Of a stretch of 64,000 nucleotides of DNA, positions 34,692-43,326 are shown one piece after another (within the stretch, counting starts at the first letter, position 1; the number at the start of each line of letters is the position of its first letter). Source of the stretch: Eubacteriaceae bacterium (GTDB taxonomy: Bacteria > Bacillota > Clostridia > Lachnospirales > Lachnospiraceae); the NCBI GenBank assembly GCA_910575665.1, contig CAJTFB010000008.1, forward strand, positions 25,944 to 89,943, in the 5' to 3' direction. The notes under the pieces are model-generated. The model ran no database searches and was not told the DNA's origin. It saw nothing but the letters and a program-made list of their open reading frames with translations. The position numbers and the translations under genes are program-made.

Positions 34692-35527
34692 AGAGGGCAT
34701 TGGCAGCATTGGTTCTTGGGTGTTTTGCTGTTTTGACCGTGAGTCCTGTGGTGTTTTTGCTGACTGGTACATTTATGGGGAGCCAGGAGATGTTAGATTT
34801 GATTGCCCCAATGATAAAAGGAACGGATAGTTTTGCCTCCTGGAGGCTGTTTCCTCAGTATCCCACGCTGCGGAATGTGGTGGGGCTGCTGCTGGATTCT
34901 CCGGAATTTTTTCAGATGTTTTGGAATTCGGTGAAACTGACAGGATGTATCCTGGCGGGGCAGCTGATCGTTGGAATGCCGGCGGCCTGGGGGCTGGCGC
35001 GGTATTCATTCCGGGGCAGAGGATTTCTTTATATGTTGTATATCGTTATGATGATGATGCCCTTTCAGGTTACCATGCTTTCGGAATATCTGGTGCTGGA
35101 TGCCATGGGACTTATGGATACTAGCGCCAGTGTGATTTTGCCAGGAATCTTTTCTACCTTTTCTGTGTTTATCATGTACCGCTTTTTCAACGGGATTCCG
35201 GAGAGCATCATAGAGGCTGCCAGAATAGATGGGGCAGGAGAGTTACAGATTTTTCTTAGGATTGGGATTGCTCTTGGCAGACCTGGAATTACATCGGCGT
35301 TGGTGCTGGCCTTTCTGGAGTGCTGGAATATGATCGAGCAGCCGATGACTTTTCTGACCACAAAAAGCCGATGGCCCCTTTCCCTGTTTTTGCCGGAGAT
35401 CGACGGCGACAATGCAGGATTGTCCCTCTGTGCCTCACTGGCAGCTCTGCTTCCCGCCGTATTTGTATTTCTTATGGGACAGGATTATCTGGAGCAGGGC
35501 ATCGCTTCCTCGGCAATTAAAGAGTAA
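34688..35527 (+). CDS. Sugar ABC transporter permease, MalG-type
   Basis: The 279-residue protein has an N-terminal TM and a long first periplasmic loop, then further TM segments and the EAA loop IEAARIDGAGELQIFLRIGIALGRP. It is the partner of the MalF-type subunit. The start at ATG 34688 is fixed by GGGAGGAG and the 4-nt overlap; an upstream in-frame TTG at 34625 would lie deep inside the previous gene. It is followed after 14 nt by an HlyD-type adaptor gene, an unusual neighbour for a sugar importer. Confidence 0.9.
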   Translation: MKRALAALVLGCFAVLTVSPVVFLLTGTFMGSQEMLDLIAPMIKGTDSFASWRLFPQYPTLRNVVGLLLDSPEFFQMFWNSVKLTGCILAGQLIVGMPAAWGLARYSFRGRGFLYMLYIVMMMMPFQVTMLSEYLVLDAMGLMDTSASVILPGIFSTFSVFIMYRFFNGIPESIIEAARIDGAGELQIFLRIGIALGRPGITSALVLAFLECWNMIEQPMTFLTTKSRWPLSLFLPEIDGDNAGLSLCASLAALLPAVFVFLMGQDYLEQGIASSAIKE

Positions 35528-35541
35528 CTTTGGAGGTTTTT

Positions 35542-36870
35542 ATGAATAAAAAGAAAAAAATAATTTCATTTTGGGGGAGGGGATTTCTCCTGCTCATGGG
35601 AATCATGGTTCTTTTTACTGTGATTTCTAAAGCGGCAGCTTCTTTCACAGTGGCAAATGTCAGTGTAACGGAACCGACCTCCCGGAAGATCCAGCACACG
35701 TTGATCGTAGAGGGCAGAATTGAGAAAAACCGAGAACTTTCTGTTATGACACAGCCTGACTTGCTAGTGAAGCGTGTTTTGGCAAGTGTGGGGCAGAGGG
35801 TGGAAAAAGGAGAGGTGTTGGCTGTGCTTGATGAGGTTCATCTGCGGGAACAGTTAGATTATGTCAGGGGAGAAAAAAGGGCACTGGAGCTGCAAAATGA
35901 GGCGGTGATGCAGAATCAGCGACAGGCAGAGAATAAACGATTAAGAGATCGATCCCAGGCACAGGAAGATTATGAGCTGCTTAGGGAGAAAAATAAGAGG
36001 ACCCTTGCCGGGTTGTCTGTGGAGTTGGAGAAGGCGAAGAGGACATTGAAGAAGGCACAACGCCGGAAGGATAAGGAGAGCTCACTGGTTGCCCAGCAGG
36101 AAGTGGAAGAAAAAAGGGAAGCTTACAAGGCAGCCCGGATCGCTGCAAAAGAAGAAGAGAAGGTTGCGAAGAGAGCGATTCGTGAAGCACAGGGGCAGCC
36201 AGAGACGGATAACAGCATAGAGATAAATAATATTGCTATAAAGAAGCTAGAGAAGCAGATTGGTAAGCTGACGGACCTGGAAGAAATGAAGGGAGAGATC
36301 TTAGCGCCAAGGGATGGTGTGATCACGGAGATTCTTGTCAACGTAGGACAGAAGACCTTAGACTCAGCTATATTTACCATGACCGATGACAGAGAGGGAT
36401 TTCTGTTTGCCGCCAAGATGACTCCTGAGGAGGCCACTTTAGTTTCGATGGGAGACACCGTGACACTGACAACTTCTGGCCGGGAGGAAAAAGATCTTTC
36501 TATAACATCATTGGAGTTGGATGAGAGCAAAGAGTTCATGGTTGTGACGGTGTTACTGCCAGCGGAATCTTTTCACCTTGGAGAGACGGCTTCCATGAAA
36601 GTGACACAGGAATCGGAGAATCATTCCTGTACCATTCCCATCACAGCACTGCGCCAGGAAAGTGGCAGGTACTATGTGTTAGTCGTTGAGAAGCAGAATA
36701 CCATCCTGGGAGAGCAGGAAAAGGCGGTGAAAGAAGAGGTAAAAGTTTTGGATAAAAATGAAATGTATGCGGCGCTGGAGTCTGAATCAATAAAAGAGGA
36801 CAGCCAGATCATCGCGGATTCGGATCGTTATGTGGAGGCAGGTGACAAGGTGCGCCTGAAGGAAGAATGA
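35542..36870 (+). CDS. HlyD/MacA-type membrane fusion (adaptor) protein
   Basis: The 442-residue protein has an N-terminal signal-anchor (FWGRGFLLLMGIMVLFTVI), a first lipoyl half (VMTQPDLLVKRVLASVGQRVEKGEVLAVLD), a long alpha-helical hairpin (about 95-235, rich in E, K, R, Q), the second lipoyl half (EILAPRDGVITEILVNVGQKTL) and a beta-barrel domain. Such adaptors pair with MacB-type ABC exporters in Gram-positives (YknX-like). Here no ATPase follows; the next gene encodes only a MacB-like membrane protein. GGAGG precedes ATG 35542. It overlaps the next start by ATGA. Confidence 0.82.
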   Translation: MNKKKKIISFWGRGFLLLMGIMVLFTVISKAAASFTVANVSVTEPTSRKIQHTLIVEGRIEKNRELSVMTQPDLLVKRVLASVGQRVEKGEVLAVLDEVHLREQLDYVRGEKRALELQNEAVMQNQRQAENKRLRDRSQAQEDYELLREKNKRTLAGLSVELEKAKRTLKKAQRRKDKESSLVAQQEVEEKREAYKAARIAAKEEEKVAKRAIREAQGQPETDNSIEINNIAIKKLEKQIGKLTDLEEMKGEILAPRDGVITEILVNVGQKTLDSAIFTMTDDREGFLFAAKMTPEEATLVSMGDTVTLTTSGREEKDLSITSLELDESKEFMVVTVLLPAESFHLGETASMKVTQESENHSCTIPITALRQESGRYYVLVVEKQNTILGEQEKAVKEEVKVLDKNEMYAALESESIKEDSQIIADSDRYVEAGDKVRLKEE

Positions 36871-37766
36871 TGGGGATTAGAAAGCGCAGGATTGTGGCGG
36901 CAGGGGTATGTTTTTGTCTGGCTGCTCTCTTCCTATGGATGGCAAGCGTATTGGGGAATAGGGCAGAAAGTTATTTTAGAAATATTTCGATCCGGGCAGA
37001 GACTCAGGGATTTGATACAGAATGGATCAATTCTGCCATAAAGCAGCAGGAGATCCCCAAAGTTGGAGAGGGGGAATCCGAACTAGAGGACAGGGAAACT
37101 TTTGCGGTCTGGACGGAGCTTAAAAATGAATCGGTAACTGCCATGGAAGGGGGCAAAAGTTCGGTGACAAATGTTATTGCGGTATATGGTCCCTCTCATT
37201 GTCTGCTCCCTTTGGGAAAGAATCTTCTTCCGGAGGATAAGGAGGGTTGTATCATTGGAGTGGAACTGGCAGAAGAACTGTTCGGCACACATCTGGCGGA
37301 GGGACAGCAGTTGGAGTGGGCGGGAAAGACTATGACAGTGCGTGGCGTTTTGCGAGAACCGGAACATTTTTTGATGGTAGAGGCCTCTGGTTTTCGAGAA
37401 GCCATTACTTTCGACCGGATCAACATCACTCTGTCTGACAGCCTGGACCGGATTGTTGCCGGGGAACGTTTTATCAACCGGCATGGGCTCGCTGCCCAGG
37501 AATTGCAGTGGAATCATCGCTATGGGTGGAAGTGGCTGTCGGAAATGGTTCCGGCAAAGTGGTCCGATTTTGAAGGGTGGAGAGAAAATTTTCAGAAGCA
37601 TATAAAGGCGGTGGAACTTGTAAAAAATACCGAGAAGAGCGCTATTGAATCAGAGGGGATCAAGTACTATGAACAGAGGTTACTTTTTGAACTATTGGGC
37701 ATTCTGTTTTGTGGTTTATCGGTAAGAAATATATGGTATATAATAAGGAAAGTCTCGATTTTATAA
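36867..37766 (+). CDS. Membrane protein resembling the MacB periplasmic core domain
   Basis: The 299-residue protein has one N-terminal TM (about 9-28), an extracellular domain of about 230 residues and one TM near the C-terminus (LLFELLGILFCGLSVRNIWYII). The LPEDKEGCIIGVELAEELFGTHLAEGQQLEWAGKTMTVRGV segment is the pattern of MacB_PCD domains of FtsX-like permeases, but the other TM helices and the ATPase are missing. With the adaptor upstream it may be a reduced or split exporter, or a signalling piece. Its stop codon forms the loop of a terminator. Confidence 0.5.
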   Translation: MMGIRKRRIVAAGVCFCLAALFLWMASVLGNRAESYFRNISIRAETQGFDTEWINSAIKQQEIPKVGEGESELEDRETFAVWTELKNESVTAMEGGKSSVTNVIAVYGPSHCLLPLGKNLLPEDKEGCIIGVELAEELFGTHLAEGQQLEWAGKTMTVRGVLREPEHFLMVEASGFREAITFDRINITLSDSLDRIVAGERFINRHGLAAQELQWNHRYGWKWLSEMVPAKWSDFEGWRENFQKHIKAVELVKNTEKSAIESEGIKYYEQRLLFELLGILFCGLSVRNIWYIIRKVSIL

Positions 37767-37785
37767 AAAATCGGGGCTTTTATCT
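37750..37785 (+). terminator. Terminator overlapping the stop codon of the transport operon
   Basis: A 13-bp stem (37750-37762 with 37767-37779, two to three G-U pairs) has a 4-nt loop that contains the TAA stop of the upstream gene, followed by T-rich sequence. It separates the transport operon from the cda group. Confidence 0.8.
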
Positions 37786-37844
37786 TTTATTATTGTGTAT
37801 TTTGTGGTAGAATACAATATAAATGTGAAAAGATTGGAGTTCAT

Positions 37845-38282
37845 ATGCTTAGCGAAGAGAAAATAAGGATTATGATACGCTTATCGGATTATGAACAGAA
37901 TAAAGGTAAGACAGATTTTGAGCGAACCAGGTACTTTAAATTGGATTATGTCCGGATGCAGATACTTAAGACATTGGTTTCCGTATCTGCTGCGGTTTTT
38001 CTTGTGGTGCTTCTTGTCGGGTTGTACCATATGGAATACATAATTACCAACGCCCTAGAGATCGATTATGCAGGAATGGCAAAGTATTTTCTGGTTTTGT
38101 ATATTTTGCTTCTTTTGCTATTTTCCTTTGTGACTGTCAGCGTTTCTTCGGTGCAGTATGAAGCTTCCAAAAGCAGGGTCAAGGAATACTACGCGGTGTT
38201 GCAGGAACTGATCGGTTATTATGAACGCGAAGATCAGGAGAGTAGCAGCGGAGATGGGCCGAAGGAGGAAACAGCTTCATGA
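37845..38282 (+). CDS. Small membrane protein upstream of the cda group
   Basis: The 145-residue protein has a basic N-terminal segment, two TM helices (about 43-64 and 79-103) and a polar C-terminus with SSSGDGPKEE. I do not recognise the family. GGAG lies 8 nt before the ATG. Its TGA stop overlaps an ATG (ATGA) that must once have been the start of the next gene; that start region is now duplicated in tandem. A promoter is expected in 37786-37844, where TACAAT and TATAAA are visible but a matching -35 is not convincing. Confidence 0.7.
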   Translation: MLSEEKIRIMIRLSDYEQNKGKTDFERTRYFKLDYVRMQILKTLVSVSAAVFLVVLLVGLYHMEYIITNALEIDYAGMAKYFLVLYILLLLLFSFVTVSVSSVQYEASKSRVKEYYAVLQELIGYYEREDQESSSGDGPKEETAS

Positions 38283-38421
38283 TGATGGGATTGCTGGTTT
38301 TTAAGGCAAGATGTAAGGATATATTTGAAAAACATTATAGCCGAAGGAGGAAACAGCTTTATGATGATGGGATTGCTGGTTTTTAAGGCAAGATGTAAGG
38401 ATATATTTGAAAAACATTATA
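38258..38421 (+). repeat. 82-bp tandem duplication over a gene start
   Basis: Copy 1 (38258-38339) and copy 2 (38340-38421) differ at one base (C at 38278, T at 38360). Each copy includes the ribosome site GGAGG, the ATGATGATG start and the first codons of the downstream membrane protein gene. Because 82 is not a multiple of three, copy 1 runs out of frame into copy 2 and stops at 38386. Confidence 0.97.
38279..38386 (+). other. 35-codon decoy ORF created by the duplication
   Basis: Starting at the duplicated ATG with its own GGAGG site, this ORF encodes the first 20 residues of the downstream membrane protein (MMMGLLVFKARCKDIFEKHY), then 15 out-of-frame residues and a stop at 38384-38386, past the real start at 38361. 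If translated it gives a short product and brings terminating ribosomes 25 nt downstream of the true start. It is a by-product of the duplication rather than a selected gene, but it may change expression of the next gene. Confidence 0.7.
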
Positions 38422-39371
38422 AAGTGCTGAGGGCGATGATGAAGATTCTGGTGTCTGCCGGGATTTTTAGTGTGATCCTGTATCAATTGCCATTTCAGGA
38501 GGGGTTGAATTATTATGCCGTACCCATTGTGATCCTTCTCGCTTTGTTTTGTGGTTTTATTCCAGACATTGCCGTGATGTGTGTAGCAGCGTTTCTGGTG
38601 CTGGTAGAGACGGCGGAGGTTTCGATGGTCTGTGCCTTTGCCGTATTTGCTGTTCTGGCGGTATATTTTCTCTTGTTTGGCAGATATACCAGAGTACAGA
38701 GTTACTTAGTTCTTTTGATCCCTATACTATGGGGACTTAACATATTTTATGCGGTTCCAGTGATCGCAGCACTGTTCTTAACGCCAGCGATGATACCCGC
38801 TTGTGGTATGGGAATTTTTCTCCGATATTTGTTAGTGGGAGTCCGGCAGTACCATATGATTTCTCAGAATGCAGTTGACACAGGCAACACCATGGAAGGG
38901 CTGCAGTATATGATCGATCATGTGCTGAATAACAGGGAAATGATCGTCTATTTCTGCACCTTCTCCGTGGCTTATCTTCTGGTATTTGTGATCCGAAAAG
39001 GAAGATTTAACCATGCTTCCCAGATTGGAATTTTTGTGGGAATTATAGCCTGTATGGCAGGGATTTTGGCGGGAGACATATTCTGGCAGGTGAACGCAGA
39101 TGTCAATCAGCTGTTGACCGGATTGTCTATCACCGCTGTGGTGGCATATGTGGTGCAGTTTTTCCGAATGAGCCTGGATTACACTGGAGTTAGAAAACTT
39201 CAATTTGAAGATGATGAATATTTTTATTATGTGAAAGCAGTTCCCAAATTAAAAGTGGCCGTAGTGGATAAAACCGTTACGAAGATCGACGACCGGGACG
39301 AAGCAGTTATCGATCTGAAAAATGAGATTGAAAAAGTTTTGGGAGAGGATATCAATCCGGATAAAAAGTAA
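38361..39371 (+). CDS. Polytopic membrane protein upstream of cdaA
   Basis: This protein of about 336 residues has around eight to nine predicted TM helices in its first 280 residues and a soluble C-terminal tail (VRKLQFEDDEYFYYVKAVPKL...). I cannot assign a family. The start is ATG 38361 with GGAGG about 11 nt upstream, inside the second duplication copy. An in-frame TTG at 38325 in the first copy would add 12 residues and is not supported. The cdaA gene follows after 16 nt, so a role with c-di-AMP control at the membrane is possible. Confidence 0.8.
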   Translation: MMMGLLVFKARCKDIFEKHYKVLRAMMKILVSAGIFSVILYQLPFQEGLNYYAVPIVILLALFCGFIPDIAVMCVAAFLVLVETAEVSMVCAFAVFAVLAVYFLLFGRYTRVQSYLVLLIPILWGLNIFYAVPVIAALFLTPAMIPACGMGIFLRYLLVGVRQYHMISQNAVDTGNTMEGLQYMIDHVLNNREMIVYFCTFSVAYLLVFVIRKGRFNHASQIGIFVGIIACMAGILAGDIFWQVNADVNQLLTGLSITAVVAYVVQFFRMSLDYTGVRKLQFEDDEYFYYVKAVPKLKVAVVDKTVTKIDDRDEAVIDLKNEIEKVLGEDINPDKK

Positions 39372-39387
39372 TAGGAGTTGAACGGAT

Positions 39388-40254
39388 ATGGAGACAATAC
39401 GTACATTTTTCAGAGATTATGTCGCATGGCTTTCGATGCCCAGCATCAATGTGATCGATATCATTGAGATTATCATCATCGCCTTTGCCGTGTATCATAT
39501 CGTTATATGGATCAAAGATACCCGTGCTTGGGTGTTGATGAAGGGAATCATTGTGCTTTTTCTGGTGTGGATTATTGCGATGATTCTAGGGATGAATGTA
39601 CTTCTATGGATTTTCCAGAATGCGATGGTGATCGGAATTACGGCTATTGTAATCATATTTCAACCAGAATTTCGGAATGCTCTGGAACAGCTTGGGCGCA
39701 AGTCCTTTTCTTCCATATCACCCTTTGAGGACAGTAAGAATAAGACTGAGAGATATTCTGACCGGAGTATTCAAGGAATTGTGAAGGCCGTATATGAAAT
39801 GGCAAAAGTAAAGACGGGGGCGTTGATTGTAGTGGAGAGAGAGATCCAGTGCCGGGAATTTGAGAGGACGGGAATTCCCATCGATGCAGAGATCAGCAGT
39901 CAGCTTTTGATCAATATTTTTGAACACAATACCCCGCTGCACGATGGGGCCGTTATTCTAAGGGACAACCGCGTGGTTTCAGCGACTTGTTATCTTCCAC
40001 TTTCTGATAATCTGGAACTGAGTAAAGATCTGGGAACCCGACATCGCGCCAGCATTGGCGTCAGCGAGGTGTCGGATTCCTTGACGATTGTTGTTTCAGA
40101 AGAGACAGGAGTTGTGTCCGTCGCCGCCGAGGGAAAATTGACAAGGCATGTAGATGCCGAGGCGATGACGGAACTTCTACGGAGAGTGTCCAGAAAATCT
40201 TCTGACAGTTCACGCAGAAGATGGTGGAGGGGGGCGAAAAAGCGTGAAAAATAG
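39388..40254 (+). CDS. cdaA: Diadenylate cyclase CdaA
   Basis: The 288-residue membrane-bound DAC enzyme has three N-terminal TM helices (about 22-95), a short coiled linker, and the DAC domain with LHDGAVIL (DGA motif, about residue 184) and GTRHRASIGVSE (RHR motif, about residue 217). It makes c-di-AMP from two ATP, governing potassium/osmolyte balance and wall homeostasis. The last 11 nt overlap cdaR, its usual regulator partner. GGAG lies upstream of the ATG. No glmM follows, unlike the common cdaA-cdaR-glmM order; leuA comes next. Confidence 0.96.
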   Translation: METIRTFFRDYVAWLSMPSINVIDIIEIIIIAFAVYHIVIWIKDTRAWVLMKGIIVLFLVWIIAMILGMNVLLWIFQNAMVIGITAIVIIFQPEFRNALEQLGRKSFSSISPFEDSKNKTERYSDRSIQGIVKAVYEMAKVKTGALIVVEREIQCREFERTGIPIDAEISSQLLINIFEHNTPLHDGAVILRDNRVVSATCYLPLSDNLELSKDLGTRHRASIGVSEVSDSLTIVVSEETGVVSVAAEGKLTRHVDAEAMTELLRRVSRKSSDSSRRRWWRGAKKREK

Positions 40255-41521
40255 AATTATGAAAAATCTTTGGCTCAAGCTTCTGGCTCTGGTGGTGGCA
40301 TTTATTGTATGGCTGGTTATTATTAATATAACCGACCCCACCATTTCAAGGCAGTTTACCGACATCCCTGTAGATATATTGAATGAAAATGTAATTACCT
40401 CAGCCAATCAGGTATATGAGGTGGAGAGTGGGAAAACTGTGGATGTGACGGTGAAAGGAAAGCGCAGTTTTATTGAAGAACTGGCAGAGGAGGATTTTTA
40501 TGCCAGTGCGGATCTCAGCAAGCTTTCTACGGTGAACACGGCAGGAATCCAGGTGAAATTAAATAAAACCACCAAAGACAATGTAGAACTTGACTGGAAC
40601 AATGAGGTGCTCCGGGTTTCACTGGAGAAAAGAGACAGCAAGCAATTTAAAATACAGATCACCACAGAGGGAGAACTGGCAGAATCCTATGTGCTGGGAG
40701 AAGTTATTACTCAACCGAATATGATCGACATCTCTGGAGGGGTGTCAAAGGTGAAGAAGGTTGCCAGCGTGGGCGCCATGCTTCATCTCAATGGTCAGAG
40801 CCAGGACTTTGAGGCGGAAGTCACGCCGATTCTCTACGACGATGATAAGGACGTGATCGACAGCAGCAATGTGACCTTTAGTAAGGATAAGATCCGTGTA
40901 AAGATACAGGTCGTGCCCACGAAGAAGATTCCCATCTTTATAGATGTGACGGGGACTCCGGCGGAGGGATATCGTTATATACAGACCGATTTCAAACCAG
41001 AGAGTGTTATGGTATCGGGGACGAAAGCGAATCTTGACAGGCTTAAATCCATCACCATTCCAGTTGATATCAGCGATGCCAAGAAAGATGTGGAGCAGGA
41101 GGTGGATCTGACGAAATATATCCAGCCTTCTGGATGTAAACTGGAGGATGAATTCAATGCAGTTTCTATCCGCTGTGTGATTGAGAAAAATGGAAAACGG
41201 ACATTTTCTTTTGTCAATACAGATATAAATGTAATGAACCTGCCAACAAATTTGAATTTTAGTTATTTAAATGAAAGCCAGCGTCATACAATCCATATCA
41301 GTGGCAGTGAAGAAGATCTGCAGGGAATTACCCTAAACAGTCTTGGCGCCGCTATCGACGTGAAGGGACTGGGAGCAGGGAGACACCGGGTGGAGATTTT
41401 ATTTGATCTGCCTCCGGCTCTGAAACTAAAATCCAAAGTGTGGGTGGAAGTCCTACTTACGCAGTCGGGGGAAAAGCCACAGGAATCGACTGTGCCGCCG
41501 ACTGCCACATCAGAAGAATGA
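40244..41521 (+). CDS. cdaR: CdaR (YbbR-repeat) regulator of CdaA
   Basis: The 425-residue protein has one N-terminal TM (LWLKLLALVVAFIVWLVIINI) and about four extracellular YbbR-type repeats, recognised by the recurrent P-(V/I)-x-V-x-(V/G)-x-x-A-x-G-Y patterns such as IPIFIDVTGTPAEGYRYI. CdaR binds CdaA at the membrane and modulates c-di-AMP synthesis. The GTG start at 40244 has GGAGGGG 9 nt upstream and overlaps cdaA; ATG 40259 is an alternative. The C-terminus is a short Thr/Pro/Glu-rich tail. Confidence 0.92.
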   Translation: MKNRIMKNLWLKLLALVVAFIVWLVIINITDPTISRQFTDIPVDILNENVITSANQVYEVESGKTVDVTVKGKRSFIEELAEEDFYASADLSKLSTVNTAGIQVKLNKTTKDNVELDWNNEVLRVSLEKRDSKQFKIQITTEGELAESYVLGEVITQPNMIDISGGVSKVKKVASVGAMLHLNGQSQDFEAEVTPILYDDDKDVIDSSNVTFSKDKIRVKIQVVPTKKIPIFIDVTGTPAEGYRYIQTDFKPESVMVSGTKANLDRLKSITIPVDISDAKKDVEQEVDLTKYIQPSGCKLEDEFNAVSIRCVIEKNGKRTFSFVNTDINVMNLPTNLNFSYLNESQRHTIHISGSEEDLQGITLNSLGAAIDVKGLGAGRHRVEILFDLPPALKLKSKVWVEVLLTQSGEKPQESTVPPTATSEE

Positions 41522-41588
41522 TGCCAGGGTCAAATACTTTTTGCCCAGTAAAATTAAGAATATAAAATAATGAAAAGAGGTAAGTGTA

Positions 41589-43283
41589 ATGTTAAATTAT
41601 AAAAGATATCGACGAGTTCCCGTGGTGGATTTTCCACAGCGGACATGGCCAAATAAAGAGATTGAAAAGGCGCCCGTGTGGTGTAGTGTGGATTTGAGGG
41701 ACGGAAACCAGGCTTTGATCGAGCCAATGGTTGTGGAGGAAAAAATAGAATTTTTTAATCTTTTGGTGAAATTAGGATTTAAGGAAATAGAGATTGGTTT
41801 TCCCAGTGCTTCCCAGATCGAATATGATTTTCTGCGTCAGCTGGTAGACCGCAGGCTGATTCCGGATGATGTGACAGTTCAGGTACTGTCCCAGTGCAGG
41901 GAGCATCTGATCGAGAAGACCTTTGAATCCCTGAAAGGCATTAAGAGAGCAGTGGTGCATATATACAATTCCACCTCCACCCTTCAGAGAGATGTGGTAT
42001 TTCATATGTCGAAGGATGAGATCAAGCAGATTGCCATCGACGGAACCAAGATGGTAAAAAAATACATGAAGGATTATGACGGCGAAGTAGTTCTTGAGTA
42101 TTCGCCGGAGAGTTTTACCGGAACAGAACTTCCCTATGCACTGGAAGTCTGTGAGGCTGTCCTGGATGAATGGGGAGCCAGTAAGGAAAAACCGGTGATC
42201 ATCAATCTGCCTTCCACGGTGGAGATGAATACACCAAATGTATATGCCGATCAGATCGAGTGGATGTCCACGCACTTTACCGACCGTGAGCGGGTGATCC
42301 TGAGCATACATCCCCACAATGACCGGGGTACAGCGGTGGCTTCTGCGGAGCTGGCTCTGCTGGCTGGTGCAGACCGCATCGAGGGAACCTTGTTTGGAAA
42401 TGGTGAGAGGACTGGAAATGTGGATGTGCTGAATATCGCGTATAACATGTTTTCCCAGGGGATCGATCCAGAGCTGGAGATCGAAAATGTCAATGAGATC
42501 ATTGATGTATATGAGCGCTGTAATAAAATGGATATGGATATGCGGCATCCCTATGCCGGGAAATTGGTATTTACCGCTTTTTCCGGGTCGCATCAGGATG
42601 CCATCAACAAGGGTGTCCAGGCGATGCATGAGAGAAACCAGGAGCATTGGGAAGTTCCCTATCTGCCCATTGATCCTAGCGACCTTGGCAGGGAGTATGA
42701 GCCTATCGTCCGTATCAACAGCCAGTCCGGCAAAGGCGGCGTGGCATTTGTTATGGATACATACTTTGGATTTAAACTGCCAAAAAGTATGCACAAGGAA
42801 TTTGCCGATGTCATTCAGGAAATATCTGAGCGCCAGGGCGAAGTGGCGCCGGAGCAGATCATGAGTGAGTTTAAGAACCATTATATTGACAGAAAAGAAC
42901 CTTATCATTTCCGTAGACTCAAGGTAGAAGATTTAGGTGACGATATAGATAATATAGAGTTTGATACAAAAGTATATCTGACCTATACTTTCAAAGGACA
43001 GGAGAAGACCATTGAAGCACTGGGGAATGGTCCTATCAATGCGGTTCAGCGCGGACTGCAGGAAGAACTGAGTATGCCAATTAAGGTACTGGATTATACG
43101 GAGCACGCGCTGCAGATGGGGTCCAATGCCCAGGCGGCGGCATATATCCATTTGATGGATGAGAAAAAGGGAATCGTGACTCATGGAGTGGGGATAAGTT
43201 CCAATATCACGAGAGCTTCAATCCGCGCTGTATTCAGTGCTATCAATCGTTTTCTGGCCAATGAAGGAACAAAAGAAGAATAA
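41589..43283 (+). CDS. leuA: 2-isopropylmalate synthase (long type)
   Basis: The 564-residue DRE-TIM enzyme has the active-site motif SVDLRDGNQAL near residue 36, metal-ligand HPHNDRGTA, the NGERTGNVD segment and a C-terminal LeuA regulatory domain (about 430-560) for leucine feedback. It condenses 2-oxoisovalerate with acetyl-CoA, the first step to leucine. It is the long subtype starting with NYKRYRRVPVVDFPQRTWPN. The 67-bp gap upstream is too short for a T-box, and no other leu gene is adjacent. AAGAGG precedes the ATG. Confidence 0.95.
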   Translation: MLNYKRYRRVPVVDFPQRTWPNKEIEKAPVWCSVDLRDGNQALIEPMVVEEKIEFFNLLVKLGFKEIEIGFPSASQIEYDFLRQLVDRRLIPDDVTVQVLSQCREHLIEKTFESLKGIKRAVVHIYNSTSTLQRDVVFHMSKDEIKQIAIDGTKMVKKYMKDYDGEVVLEYSPESFTGTELPYALEVCEAVLDEWGASKEKPVIINLPSTVEMNTPNVYADQIEWMSTHFTDRERVILSIHPHNDRGTAVASAELALLAGADRIEGTLFGNGERTGNVDVLNIAYNMFSQGIDPELEIENVNEIIDVYERCNKMDMDMRHPYAGKLVFTAFSGSHQDAINKGVQAMHERNQEHWEVPYLPIDPSDLGREYEPIVRINSQSGKGGVAFVMDTYFGFKLPKSMHKEFADVIQEISERQGEVAPEQIMSEFKNHYIDRKEPYHFRRLKVEDLGDDIDNIEFDTKVYLTYTFKGQEKTIEALGNGPINAVQRGLQEELSMPIKVLDYTEHALQMGSNAQAAAYIHLMDEKKGIVTHGVGISSNITRASIRAVFSAINRFLANEGTKEE

Positions 43284-43326
43284 AAAAAGTAAAGTGGAGT
43301 GTCAGTTTAGAAAGAAGGTGTCAGGG

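Noticed and set aside
38279-38386. Frameshifted pseudogene of the membrane protein upstream of cdaA
   Set aside because: The out-of-frame fragment is explained by an exact 82-bp tandem duplication; the second copy keeps an intact start and full reading frame.
41522-41588. Possible T-box leader before leuA
   Set aside because: Only 67 bp separate cdaR from leuA, too short for a specifier stem and terminator/antiterminator pair.
41772-42908. A 378-codon open frame antisense to leuA
   Set aside because: The + strand encodes an intact, conserved LeuA; the antisense product shows no recognisable domain.
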